From: Bradyrhizobium hereditatis
Lineage (GTDB): Bacteria; Pseudomonadota; Alphaproteobacteria; Rhizobiales; Xanthobacteraceae
Length of the DNA stretch: 64,000 nt
Reading direction: 5' to 3'
Assembly (NCBI RefSeq): GCF_020329435.1
Contig: NZ_JAGKJK010000010.1
Location: 248,001-312,000, forward strand
The translations under genes were made by a program, and so were the position numbers. Shown here in pieces: positions 26,492 through 34,936 of the stretch. Within the stretch, counting starts at the first letter, position 1, and every line of letters starts with the position of its first letter. The notes beneath the pieces are model-generated. The model did no database searches. It was not told the DNA's origin and saw only the letters and a program-made list of their open reading frames with translations.

Positions 26492-26736
26492 TAGATTTCA
26501 TCCGCTGTCGAATGGGAGATACAACCCTGGACTGCAGAAAGGCGATCCAACATTACAAACGTTTTGTGCAACCAGGGATTTTGCTGTAAATTGACAACAG
26601 CGTGCATGTGACCGCGACATTTGATGGCTTCGACAAGGCGACGCCATCTGGTGAAGCAAAACAGCTCGGTGCCAGACGATCGCGAACCTGGTGCACGCCT
26701 CAATACCGATAGCTCAACCTGCAAAGGAAGTCGACG

Positions 26737-27192
26737 ATGGGTGGCATTTACAGCGACGAATTCGAGAAAAACATGAATGCTCTGACGAGCCCGGCCAATA
26801 TCAAGGCGACGGCTAGGAAATTCGTCGAGTTTGAAAAGACGAATGGAGCATACAGTTTTGGAATGTTCGCAAAGACGCTGCTGCCGCGACCGGCCGATTG
26901 GGCCGACCAATATGGTTCAACAAAGGGCTATAACAACTGGGAAAAGCACGCCGGAGCCATTCCCAAAGAAATAACCGAACGCATAACTTCGATTACGTTT
27001 TCCAACTATCGCTCTGATAATCCGCTTCCGGTGTTAATGAAGATTGGTACCAACGTCGACGCGACTTACGACGTACAAATCAAGAACTTCATTCACGAGG
27101 GCATAGAGTACATCGGCATCCTTATGCTTTGCCCGAATCCAGCTCTCACGTCCGCGGCCAAGGCGGAACAGCGCGAGATGGTCAGCGCGTAA
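26737..27192 (+). CDS. hypothetical protein, 151 aa
   Basis: AAGGAAG precedes ATG 26737. The product is soluble, with no signal peptide or membrane segment, and rich in Lys, Asn and Tyr. GYNNWEKHAGAIPKEITER and ITFSNYRSDNPLPVLMKIG (given as fragments) do not match a family I know. The region has a lower GC content than its neighbours, so transfer is possible. It is followed by a strong hairpin at 27212-27249. Confidence 0.65.
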   Translation: MGGIYSDEFEKNMNALTSPANIKATARKFVEFEKTNGAYSFGMFAKTLLPRPADWADQYGSTKGYNNWEKHAGAIPKEITERITSITFSNYRSDNPLPVLMKIGTNVDATYDVQIKNFIHEGIEYIGILMLCPNPALTSAAKAEQREMVSA

Positions 27193-27560
27193 AACTTCAG
27201 CATCTTCAGGTAATGCGATCAGCTCAGCATATGTCTGGCTGATCGCATTTGCTTGGCGCATAATATTGTCCCGCTTCCAGGCAACAGTGCCGCAGAGGCG
27301 GAATTATTCCGATGACCGGCTGACGATCCGGCGCCTGTGATGAACTGCGAGCGCACGGTCTGGATCTGAGAGCCAGCTTCTCCATTCGCCAACTGCTGGT
27401 TGCAGAACGGTCCAGCCACTCCGCACATTGCACCGTCTCCTCGGTGAACCTTTCCGGGCATGCTTGGCACTAACGGCTCGAACTAGCCGTTCAACACAAA
27501 CCGCGCGGCGGCCAAGAGTACTCGATCCGGCGCGCTTTGATAGCGATTGAGGAAAATACT
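27193..27560. other. 368-bp intergenic stretch without a supportable gene
   Basis: Besides the hairpin at 27212-27249 nothing coding is convincing; open frames on the minus strand are short with poor composition. Its right end carries the GAGGAAAA ribosome-binding site of the next small gene. Confidence 0.5.
27212..27249 (+). terminator. hairpin, 12-bp perfect stem, probable terminator
   Basis: Arms AATGCGATCAGC (27212-27223) and GCTGATCGCATT (27238-27249) with a 14-nt loop, 20 bp after the stop of the 151-aa gene. Only a short TT run follows, so this could also be a symmetric regulatory site. Confidence 0.45.
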
Positions 27561-27833
27561 ATGTTGAGATTTGCTTTGCTGGGCGGAGCAGCCCTCCTTT
27601 CTGCAGCAGTCGCAATGCCGGCCGCGGCACAGGAGGTGGTCTACAATCCTGGCTACTGTGCACAATTCTATCCGAACGCAAACTGCCAGAACAAGGGGCC
27701 TAACAGCCCCTATACCGGCGAATATCAGCTGCGTAGTCAGATTCGCGGAGCTTATGCGTGGGGTGTTAGCCCCTGTGCGATGGGCGCCGACTACTATATC
27801 GGCCGCGGCGGCCGGCGCTACGCCTGCTATTGA
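27561..27833 (+). CDS. small secreted protein with four Cys (90 aa)
   Basis: ATG 27561 follows GAGGAAAATACT. Residues 1-23 form a clear signal peptide (LRFALLGGAALLSAAVAMPAAAQ, ends LRFALL and AAAQ). The mature part is Tyr/Asn/Gly-rich with four Cys (PGYCAQF, NANCQNK, VSPCAMG and a terminal ACY). No family is recognised; comparable small exported proteins are common in rhizobia. Confidence 0.65.
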   Translation: MLRFALLGGAALLSAAVAMPAAAQEVVYNPGYCAQFYPNANCQNKGPNSPYTGEYQLRSQIRGAYAWGVSPCAMGADYYIGRGGRRYACY

Positions 27834-27884
27834 TCGCAGGATTGATTGCCGGCCGCGGGCGGCAACGGCGCCAACAGTCGGCAG

Positions 27885-28853
27885 CTATTCCTTGGCGATT
27901 CCGATTTCCCTGATCACGCGCTCATACTTCGCAAGCTGATCGCGCGTCATGGCACGCAGCTCCTCCGCTGAACTACCGCGCACCGCGAAACCAAGCTCTT
28001 CAAGTTTGCGGCGAACTTCGGGATCGTGGACCGCCTTCAGCACCTAGGCGTTCAGGCGGGCGAGAATATCCTTCGGGGTACCCGCTGGAGCAAGAACCGC
28101 GAACCATGAGTTGAAAAGGAAGCCGGGTAGGCCGGATTCCGAGACGGTCGGCACGTCAGGAAATTGCGGTAATCTCTTCTCCGTGGTCACCCCGATCAGC
28201 TTTAGCTGACCGCCGCGCATGAGCGTTGCGACCGTGCCCAGTCCCTGAAAGCCGACGGGGATTTGGCCGGCTGCGATATCGGTGGCTGCTTGGGTAGCGC
28301 CCTTATAGGGTACATGCGTAAGCGATGAGCCTGCCGCCGATGCAAACATCGCCATCGCCAAATGCTGCGGGCTTCCCGGTCCGCCTGAACCATAGTCGAT
28401 CTTGCCGGGCGCCGCCTTTGCGGCCGCGATCAGATCTGCTGCACTCTTGAAGCTCGCTCGATTGCTGGCAACCAGTCCCCATTCCACCGTTGCAACCAAA
28501 GACACCGGCTCAAAATCCTTCAAGATGTCCCAGCGCATTTTGGACTGCAGATTCGGCACCATTGTCATGATGCTGTCGTTGAACCCGCCAATCGTGTAGC
28601 CGTCCGGTTCGGCGCGGGCGACCGCTTCCGCCCCGATCAGTCCTGACGCACCCGGCTGGTTCAGGATCACGATCTGCTGGCCCAAATTGTCGGCCATCTT
28701 CAGGGTGACGATCCGCGCGGCGACATCGACGGCACTTGCCGCGGCCAGCGGCACGATCATCTTGATGGGCCGATCCGGATAGTTCGCTTGGGCGATCGCG
28801 TGCTGGATTGAGAACACCACGCACACAGGCAGCAGCAACTGGATCAGACGCAT
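27885..28853 (-). pseudogene. Bug-family solute-binding protein interrupted by in-frame TAG
   Basis: From ATG 28853 the frame codes 269 residues, meets TAG at 28044-28046, then stays in frame for 52 more codons to TAG 27885-27887. The complete product (322 residues) is the normal Bug length. Signal peptide ends at AIAQA; the motif YPDRPIKMIVPLAAASAVD follows, with the usual glycine-rich GAGG replaced by AAASA. The segment after the TAG (LKAVHDPEVRRKLEELGF..., AMTRDQLAKYERVI) is the standard C-terminal helix pair, so this is one nonsense change in an otherwise intact gene. Stands alone. Confidence 0.85.
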
Positions 28854-29009
28854 TCGTCTCCCCCTCGCCGGCAGATTTTCACGTACGGCGCCGCCTCTTA
28901 GTTAGGCAAAGCTTGCCTCCGAACTCTCCACTTTGCAATGATCCCACAATGTGCGATGGGCGGACAGCGAATCGACCGGCTTCTTGCCGGCTGAAGATGT
29001 GGAAGGCAG

Positions 29010-29849
29010 TTAAAGCAGCTTTCCGTCCAGTCCAAAAAACGGGTGTGGGCCGTCGAAGGTGCCTATGGGGACCTGGTGGGTGACGACGGCGCCGCTCCCC
29101 TCGCCCGGAAACCAGCTATGCAGATGGAAGGCTGGCGGCTCGACCTTGAAGGAGGGTTCGCGCAACTCGGCCAGGTCGAGATCGACCGCGTGATTAGGGG
29201 CCGGGCAGATCGTGGTAGGCACGCCCGCAAACATGGTCAGCGTCGCCCGATGGACATGCCCGGTCGCGATCAATTGCACGCGCCGATGACGCTGGACGAT
29301 CGGCGCGAGTTGGTCCGCGTTGAGGAGATTCTGGCGATCCATGTGCCAAATGCCTGCCTTGAATGGCGGATGGTGCAGGAACAGCAGCGCCGGCCGATGG
29401 GGAGAGGAAGCGAGGATCGCATCAAGCCATTGCAACGTTGGCTCATCGAGTTCGCCATGCGGCTTTCGGTGCACACTCGAGTCCAATAGTAGCAGGTCGA
29501 GCCCAGCCACCTCGATCTTCTGGTTAAGCGGACCGGATACGAAAGCATACGAAGCGGAAGGAAACGCTGCGCGCATCAACTCCCGCGAGTCGTGATTGCC
29601 CGGAATGCCGGCAAACGGAAGCCTGAGCGGCGCCAGCAGCCGCTTAAGATGCTGGTACTCCTCGGCCGTCGGCGTGTCCGCCAGATCACCGGAGATCACC
29701 ACAAAGTCGGGCGCCGGCTCGAATTCATTGAGAGCGGCCACGCAGCGTTCGAGCGCCTTGGCGGTATCGACGCGGCCATAGGCAAGTGATCCTGGCGGCT
29801 TGATATGCAGATCGGAAATCTGGGCAATATGAACCGGTTTTGGCGACAT
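29010..29849 (-). CDS. metallophosphodiesterase (CpdA/GpdQ type)
   Basis: 279 residues, no signal peptide, so cytoplasmic. All calcineurin-type metal motifs are present: ISDLH (residue 11-15), VVISGDLAD, PGNHDSR, and ATGHVHRAT. Relatives cleave cAMP or glycerophosphodiesters. It is the last gene of the ABC operon, 8 bp after the ATPase gene, which suggests the imported solute contains a phosphodiester or is converted to one; this is inference. A role as a general cAMP phosphodiesterase is the alternative. Confidence 0.85.
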   Translation of the reverse strand: MSPKPVHIAQISDLHIKPPGSLAYGRVDTAKALERCVAALNEFEPAPDFVVISGDLADTPTAEEYQHLKRLLAPLRLPFAGIPGNHDSRELMRAAFPSASYAFVSGPLNQKIEVAGLDLLLLDSSVHRKPHGELDEPTLQWLDAILASSPHRPALLFLHHPPFKAGIWHMDRQNLLNADQLAPIVQRHRRVQLIATGHVHRATLTMFAGVPTTICPAPNHAVDLDLAELREPSFKVEPPAFHLHSWFPGEGSGAVVTHQVPIGTFDGPHPFFGLDGKLL

Positions 29850-29857
29850 CGACCTTC

Positions 29858-30919
29858 TCAGTTCTCGGGCGGCAGCAAGCGGATGGCATCCGGCGAAATC
29901 GATAGTCCGATCCGTTCACCGGGCCTGGCTTGAACCGTATTCGGCGCGTCGATCGTGATCAACCTGTCGGATACGCCGCTTACGACCAACCGTTGCCTGT
30001 CGCCAATGAAGCTGACGCTGTCGATGGTACCGGAAAGCGACGCAGCTCCAGCTGCCGCTACGCGGATCGTTTCGGGGCGGATCATCGCAACCGCCGCCGG
30101 CACGTCCGTGTCGCAGTAAATCGGTTGCCGTCCACCCGGCAATATGAGATGACCGTGCTCGATAGCTGCTTCGACGATATTCGCAGCGCCAATGAATTCA
30201 GCGACGAAACGGCTTCGCGGCGTGAAGTAGATCTCGCGCGGCGTACCGATCTGGGCAATCTCCCCCTTCTGCATCACGACGATACGGTCGCCGAGCTCCA
30301 TCGCCTCGGATTGATCGTGCGTCACATAGATCGTGGTGATGCCAAGCGCGCGCAGCAGGCGATTCAGTTCACTGCGCAGCCGGTCGCGCAATGCAGCATC
30401 GAGCGCCGTCAGCGGTTCATCCAGCAACAGTATGCCCGGCCGGATCGCAACCGCACGCGCCAGCGCCACGCGCTGGCGCTGGCCGCCGGAAAGCTGGTCG
30501 ATGCGGCGATTCTCAAGGCCTGAGATGTTGGTGAGCGCCACCAGTTGGGCGACGCGTTCGGCACGCTCCTTGTTAGAGACCCCGCGGATTTTCAGGCCAT
30601 AACCGATATTCTCCGAGACAGTCATGTTGGGAAAGAGCGCGTAGGACTGAAACACCATGCCGACGTTACGCCGCTCGATCGGCACGGCCGTCATGTCCTT
30701 GCCGTCGAACGATACCTTGCCGCCTGCATCGGGCTGCTCCAGGCCGGCGATGATGCGCAGCATGGTGGTCTTGCCGCAGCCGGAAGGACCAAGCAGAACC
30801 AGTGTTTCACCGCGTGCGATGTCGAGCGTTGCCGGTTCGAGCGCGCGAGTGCCATCCGCAAAGGTCTTGCCGCAGGCCTCGATACGTACCGCGGCGCCAT
30901 GCCCGGTCTGCGCACTCAT
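29858..30919 (-). CDS. ABC importer ATP-binding protein with TOBE domain
   Basis: 353 residues. Walker A GPSGCGKTT (about 45), Q-loop FQSYALFPN, signature LSGGQRQRVALARA, Walker B ILLLDEPLTALD and the H-loop VTHDQSEAM are all intact. After residue 245 comes a TOBE-like regulatory domain (MIRPETIRVA). This is the layout of PotA/FbpC/UgpC-type importers. Its ATG overlaps the upstream permease stop (ATGA). Confidence 0.92.
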   Translation of the reverse strand: MSAQTGHGAAVRIEACGKTFADGTRALEPATLDIARGETLVLLGPSGCGKTTMLRIIAGLEQPDAGGKVSFDGKDMTAVPIERRNVGMVFQSYALFPNMTVSENIGYGLKIRGVSNKERAERVAQLVALTNISGLENRRIDQLSGGQRQRVALARAVAIRPGILLLDEPLTALDAALRDRLRSELNRLLRALGITTIYVTHDQSEAMELGDRIVVMQKGEIAQIGTPREIYFTPRSRFVAEFIGAANIVEAAIEHGHLILPGGRQPIYCDTDVPAAVAMIRPETIRVAAAGAASLSGTIDSVSFIGDRQRLVVSGVSDRLITIDAPNTVQARPGERIGLSISPDAIRLLPPEN

Positions 30920-31701
30920 CTCCTCATGTCCTTCTCGGCAAGCAATTGCATGGCAACCAGCAGCGGAATGATCATCACGAAGAAGATCAACGTATAGGCC
31001 GAAGCTACTTCCAGCCGCATCGAGGCATAGCTGTCGGCGAGCCCGATCGGCAACGTCTTGGTCAATGGTGTGTGCAGCATCCAGGTCAAGTTGAACTCGC
31101 CGAGCGACAACGTCACTACCATGAGGCTGCCTGCCAATATGCCCGGCAGTGCATTAGGCACGATCACATCGCGGAAGCGCCGCCACGGCGAAGCACCAAG
31201 CGACGCTGCGCCTTCGTCCAGCGTCTTGATGTCGATGGTCGCAAATACGGCCATCACCGACCGCACCATGAACGGCATGGTAAAGATGACATGGCCCACG
31301 AGAATGAATAGCCAGGAACGGCGGAAGTCGCCGAAGCCGCCAAAGGTCAAGAGCAAGGCCAGCGCGATGGCGAGGCCGGGGATCGCGAGCGGCAAAGTGA
31401 TGATCTCCTCGATGAGACGCGACATGCGCCCTCCCCTGATGTGCAGCGCGTAGGCGGCTGGTACGCCGACGATCAGCGTCAGTGCGAGGGTTGCAAATGC
31501 GACCACGAATGAGAGCAGAATGGTGCCGGCATAGAGGTCCCATACCTGCGCGACCCATTGCAGCGTCACGCCGGACTGGATGCCGCGGAAATAGTTCACG
31601 GTCACGCCGGCGGAAATCGACAGGATCGCCGGGACCACCAAAAAGGAAGCGACCAGCAGGGTGAAGATGAGCTGACCGGTGAAGATCAGGCGATCCCGCA
31701 T
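30916..31701 (-). CDS. ABC importer permease (second subunit)
   Basis: 261 residues with six membrane segments. The ATPase-coupling EAA motif reads EGAASLGASPWRRFRDVIVP, about residue 165. It pairs with the permease encoded 4 bp upstream to form the heterodimeric channel. Belongs to the PotC-like group of permeases. Confidence 0.9.
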   Translation of the reverse strand: MRDRLIFTGQLIFTLLVASFLVVPAILSISAGVTVNYFRGIQSGVTLQWVAQVWDLYAGTILLSFVVAFATLALTLIVGVPAAYALHIRGGRMSRLIEEIITLPLAIPGLAIALALLLTFGGFGDFRRSWLFILVGHVIFTMPFMVRSVMAVFATIDIKTLDEGAASLGASPWRRFRDVIVPNALPGILAGSLMVVTLSLGEFNLTWMLHTPLTKTLPIGLADSYASMRLEVASAYTLIFFVMIIPLLVAMQLLAEKDMRR

Positions 31702-31705
31702 GGCT

Positions 31706-32521
31706 TCATCCGGCGGCAGCTACGGCGCTTCCACTAAAGGAACGGGCAAGCGCAAGAATGAACCAGGTGATGATACCAAGGCCGACCGACAGCGCCGCCG
31801 CGACCGACAAATTCGCGGCCAGCGTGAACTCCGTATAGATCAGCATCGGCAGCACGTCGATGTTCGTCGCCAGCGTAAACGCTGTCCCGAACGCTCCCAT
31901 CGCGGTCGCAAAGGCAATTGCGCCGGAGGCGACGAAAGCCGGTGCCAGCGCCGGCAGAACGACGTCGCGCTGCACCGCCCACGGGCTTGCGCCGAGCGAA
32001 CGCGCGGCTTCCTCCAGCCCGATATCGAGCTTCTGTACCGCAGCCATGATGGTGAGGATGACACGCGGAATGGAGAAATAGAGATATCCGAGAAACAGCC
32101 CGTAGATCGAATAGGCGAAGACCAGCTTCTCACCAAACAGGCGGTTGGAGAAATCGCCTATCAAGCCCTGCCGTCCGGCGAGCAGAATGATCATGAAACC
32201 GACCACGACGCCTGGAAACGCCAGTGGAAAGGTCAGCATCGCGATCAGAACGGCGCGCCCGGGGAATCGATGCCGTTGCAAGAACATCCCGGCGATTGTT
32301 GCCACGATCAGGGTTACAATGGTGGTCGCGGTGGCGAGCAGGACCGTGTTGAAAAGCGTCGCGCGGTAGCGCGGCTCGGTCAGGATCGCGAGATATCCCG
32401 CGAGCCCCTGCGGTCCCCCTGCCCCGGTTACGACGAGCCGCGCCATGGGCAGCAGAAAAAATGCTGCTGTCACCACCGCGAGCGGCAGCAGGCATAGCCA
32501 GACGAAGGACCTATGTGACAT
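31706..32521 (-). CDS. ABC importer permease (first subunit)
   Basis: 271 residues from ATG 32521; a longer open frame upstream is Arg-rich and not credible. Six membrane segments, with the coupling motif EEAARSLGASPWAVQRDVVLP (core LGASPWAVQRDVVLP). PotB-like partner of the next gene. The binding-protein gene ends 38 bp upstream. Confidence 0.9.
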   Translation of the reverse strand: MSHRSFVWLCLLPLAVVTAAFFLLPMARLVVTGAGGPQGLAGYLAILTEPRYRATLFNTVLLATATTIVTLIVATIAGMFLQRHRFPGRAVLIAMLTFPLAFPGVVVGFMIILLAGRQGLIGDFSNRLFGEKLVFAYSIYGLFLGYLYFSIPRVILTIMAAVQKLDIGLEEAARSLGASPWAVQRDVVLPALAPAFVASGAIAFATAMGAFGTAFTLATNIDVLPMLIYTEFTLAANLSVAAALSVGLGIITWFILALARSFSGSAVAAAG

Positions 32522-32559
32522 CTGAAATTGGCGCCCCGGGCGAGAGGGGCCATATTGCC

Positions 32560-33567
32560 TCAGCGGACCTCGGCGAGATAGCGGTCGACAAAGCTTTTTT
32601 GCACGTTTTCCATCTGGCCCCAATCGACATTCTTCGCGCGGGCATATTCGCTGTCAGCCAGGAATTTCTTCTTGACCGCTTCAGGCAGATCGATCGGTCG
32701 CGCGGGGCGAAGATAGGCGTTGGTCCAAATCGCCTGCCCCTTGTCGGACAAAAGATAGTCCAGCACCTTCTTGGCCTTGTCCTTGTGGGGGGCGTTCTTG
32801 ACGAGGCCGACCACATAGGGAAACACCACCGATCCCTCGCAGGGGATCACGAATTCAAAATTGCCTTTCTCTGAATACTTCGCGCGATACGCGTTGAAGT
32901 CATAGTCGAAAAGAATCGGCATCTCGCCGGAGACGACGCGGGCATAGGAAGTCTGTTTCGGAACGATAGGGTCGTTCTTCCGCAGATCCTTGAAGAAGTT
33001 GATGGCAGGATCGAAGTTCGATTCAGAGCCGCCAAGCGCCAGATTGATGGCGACAGCGCCGACATATCCGACCGCCGCGGACGACGGATCGAGATAGCCG
33101 ACCATGCCCTTATAGTCGGGCTTCAGGAGATCCTTCCAGCAGGCCGGCACCGGTTTGCCGCCGAGCGCGTCCTTGTTCACGAAGAGCCCCAGCGTGCCCG
33201 AATGAATCGTAGTCCAATAGCCGTCGGCATCCTTCAGGCCAGCGGGCACCTGATCCGAGTTTGCGGGTTTGTAGGGTTCGAGCACATCCTGCGCCTTGGC
33301 CTTCATGCCGAAGGTGACACCGAAATAGCCGATATCGCCGACCGGGTTATTCTTCTCGGCAAGGATCTGCGCCAGCGCCTGGCCGGAATTCTTGTTGTCG
33401 TGCGGGACATCGTAGTTGAGATCGGCTTTGATGGCTTTGAGCATGGACGCCCAGTCCGCCCATTCCGGCGGGCAATTGTAGCAGATGACATCGGCCGCTT
33501 TGGCGGACTGCCAGGGCGCGATCAACAACAGCGCCAATAGGGCAAGAACAAAGCGGGCGGCGTTCAT
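32560..33567 (-). CDS. ABC importer solute-binding protein
   Basis: 335 residues, CGGAGTG before ATG 33567. A Sec signal peptide ends at AKAA, and a CYNCP segment follows at the mature N-terminus, which could form a disulfide. The body resembles the iron/thiamine/phosphonate-type binding group (GTLGLFVNKDALGGKPVP, LKPDYKGMVGYLDPSSAA). The ligand cannot be read from the sequence. First gene of a five-gene operon with two permeases, ATPase and phosphodiesterase. Confidence 0.88.
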   Translation of the reverse strand: MNAARFVLALLALLLIAPWQSAKAADVICYNCPPEWADWASMLKAIKADLNYDVPHDNKNSGQALAQILAEKNNPVGDIGYFGVTFGMKAKAQDVLEPYKPANSDQVPAGLKDADGYWTTIHSGTLGLFVNKDALGGKPVPACWKDLLKPDYKGMVGYLDPSSAAVGYVGAVAINLALGGSESNFDPAINFFKDLRKNDPIVPKQTSYARVVSGEMPILFDYDFNAYRAKYSEKGNFEFVIPCEGSVVFPYVVGLVKNAPHKDKAKKVLDYLLSDKGQAIWTNAYLRPARPIDLPEAVKKKFLADSEYARAKNVDWGQMENVQKSFVDRYLAEVR

Positions 33568-33748
33568 GTGTCACTCCGGATTAGCATCGCCATTTGCGAT
33601 TTCAGCATCAGCCGGTGTGCAAGTATAGACCGCGTATGAAGGTTTTGCGACAGACGTGTTGCTTTGCAGCAAGCTACGGCGCCGGCGGCATCTGGCAATT
33701 TCGCGTGCCAGCGATTTGCGCTAGCATCCAGCGCGAGAGGAGAGGATC

Positions 33749-34903
33749 ATGTACCAACCTCCAAGCGTGAAGACGTCGCCCGATCTTCCGATTCCTGAGC
33801 GGATGAGAGCCTGGGTGCTCGGCGATCCGGATCAGCTCCTGCTGCGGGAGAAGCCGGTACCCATTCCTTCGCGGGCCGAAGTTTTGATCCGGATCGATGC
33901 GGTTGCGATCTGCGCCACCGATCTCGAAATCATTCATCGGGGTTCGCCGGCCAGCATTGGAGGCGGCCTGCCCTTCAACAAGAATTTCACGCCCGGCCAC
34001 GAATATATGGGCACGGTCGTAGCGCTGGGGCCCGACGTCGACGAATTCGAGATCGGCGAGCGGGTCAGCGTGGAGATTCATGCCGGATGCGGACAGTGCA
34101 AACGCTGCCGCCAGGGCATGTACACGTCATGCTTGAACTACGGGAAGCCGGAAAAAGGCCATCGCGCAAACGGCTTCACGACGGATGGCGGCTTTGCCGA
34201 ATACGCGGTCAATCACATCAACACGCTGGCGCGGGTACCCGACACGATGGGTGACGCCGAGGCAACGCTGGTCGTTACCGCGGGGACCTCGATGTATGGA
34301 CTGACGGAGTTGGGGGGATTGATTGCCGGCGAGAGCGTCGTGGTGATCGGCCCGGGGCCGATCGGACTACTCGCAGTGGCCGTCGCAAAGGCGCTTGGCG
34401 CCAGCCCGGTCATTCTGACTGGAACGCGCAACAGACGGCTCGCGATCGGCCAGGAGCTCGGGGCCGACCGTGTCATCAATATCAACGACGAAGACGCGGT
34501 CGCGGTTGTTAAACAACTCACCGGCGGCATCGGCGCAGACTATGTGGTGGAGTGCGCCGGCAACGAGGCGACAATCAACCAGGCCATTCACATGACCAAT
34601 CGCGGCGGGAAAATATGTCTGGCCGCGTTTCCGCACGATCCAGTCGTGATGGATCTCGCGCATCTCGTTAGGAACAATATTTATGCGTACGGAATTCGAG
34701 GCGAAGGCCGCAGCGCTACTCACCGCGCCATGGCGCTGATGGCCGAGAAGCGTTTCGACGCCACGAAAATCCATACCCACACATTTCCGCTAGCCGACCT
34801 GCCGACTGCGCTGCGATATGCCCGCGAGCGCATCGACGACGCGATCAAGGTGGTCGTCACAAACCGGCAGGCGAGCACGATTGCGAACGCGGCAGCCGAA
34901 TAG
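33749..34903 (+). CDS. zinc-dependent alcohol dehydrogenase (MDR family)
   Basis: 384 residues; GAGAGGAGAGGATC gives a strong start. The catalytic-zinc GHEYMGTVV (about residue 80), the four-Cys structural-zinc loop CGQCKRCRQGMYTSC, and the nucleotide-binding GPGPIGLLAVAVAKALG are complete. The C-terminal part is normal. Divergent from the ABC importer operon by 181 bp; it may act on the imported solute, or simply be a neighbour. Confidence 0.9.
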   Translation: MYQPPSVKTSPDLPIPERMRAWVLGDPDQLLLREKPVPIPSRAEVLIRIDAVAICATDLEIIHRGSPASIGGGLPFNKNFTPGHEYMGTVVALGPDVDEFEIGERVSVEIHAGCGQCKRCRQGMYTSCLNYGKPEKGHRANGFTTDGGFAEYAVNHINTLARVPDTMGDAEATLVVTAGTSMYGLTELGGLIAGESVVVIGPGPIGLLAVAVAKALGASPVILTGTRNRRLAIGQELGADRVININDEDAVAVVKQLTGGIGADYVVECAGNEATINQAIHMTNRGGKICLAAFPHDPVVMDLAHLVRNNIYAYGIRGEGRSATHRAMALMAEKRFDATKIHTHTFPLADLPTALRYARERIDDAIKVVVTNRQASTIANAAAE

Positions 34904-34936
34904 CGCGAACGGCGGCGGTTACCGCCCTTCTTCGTA

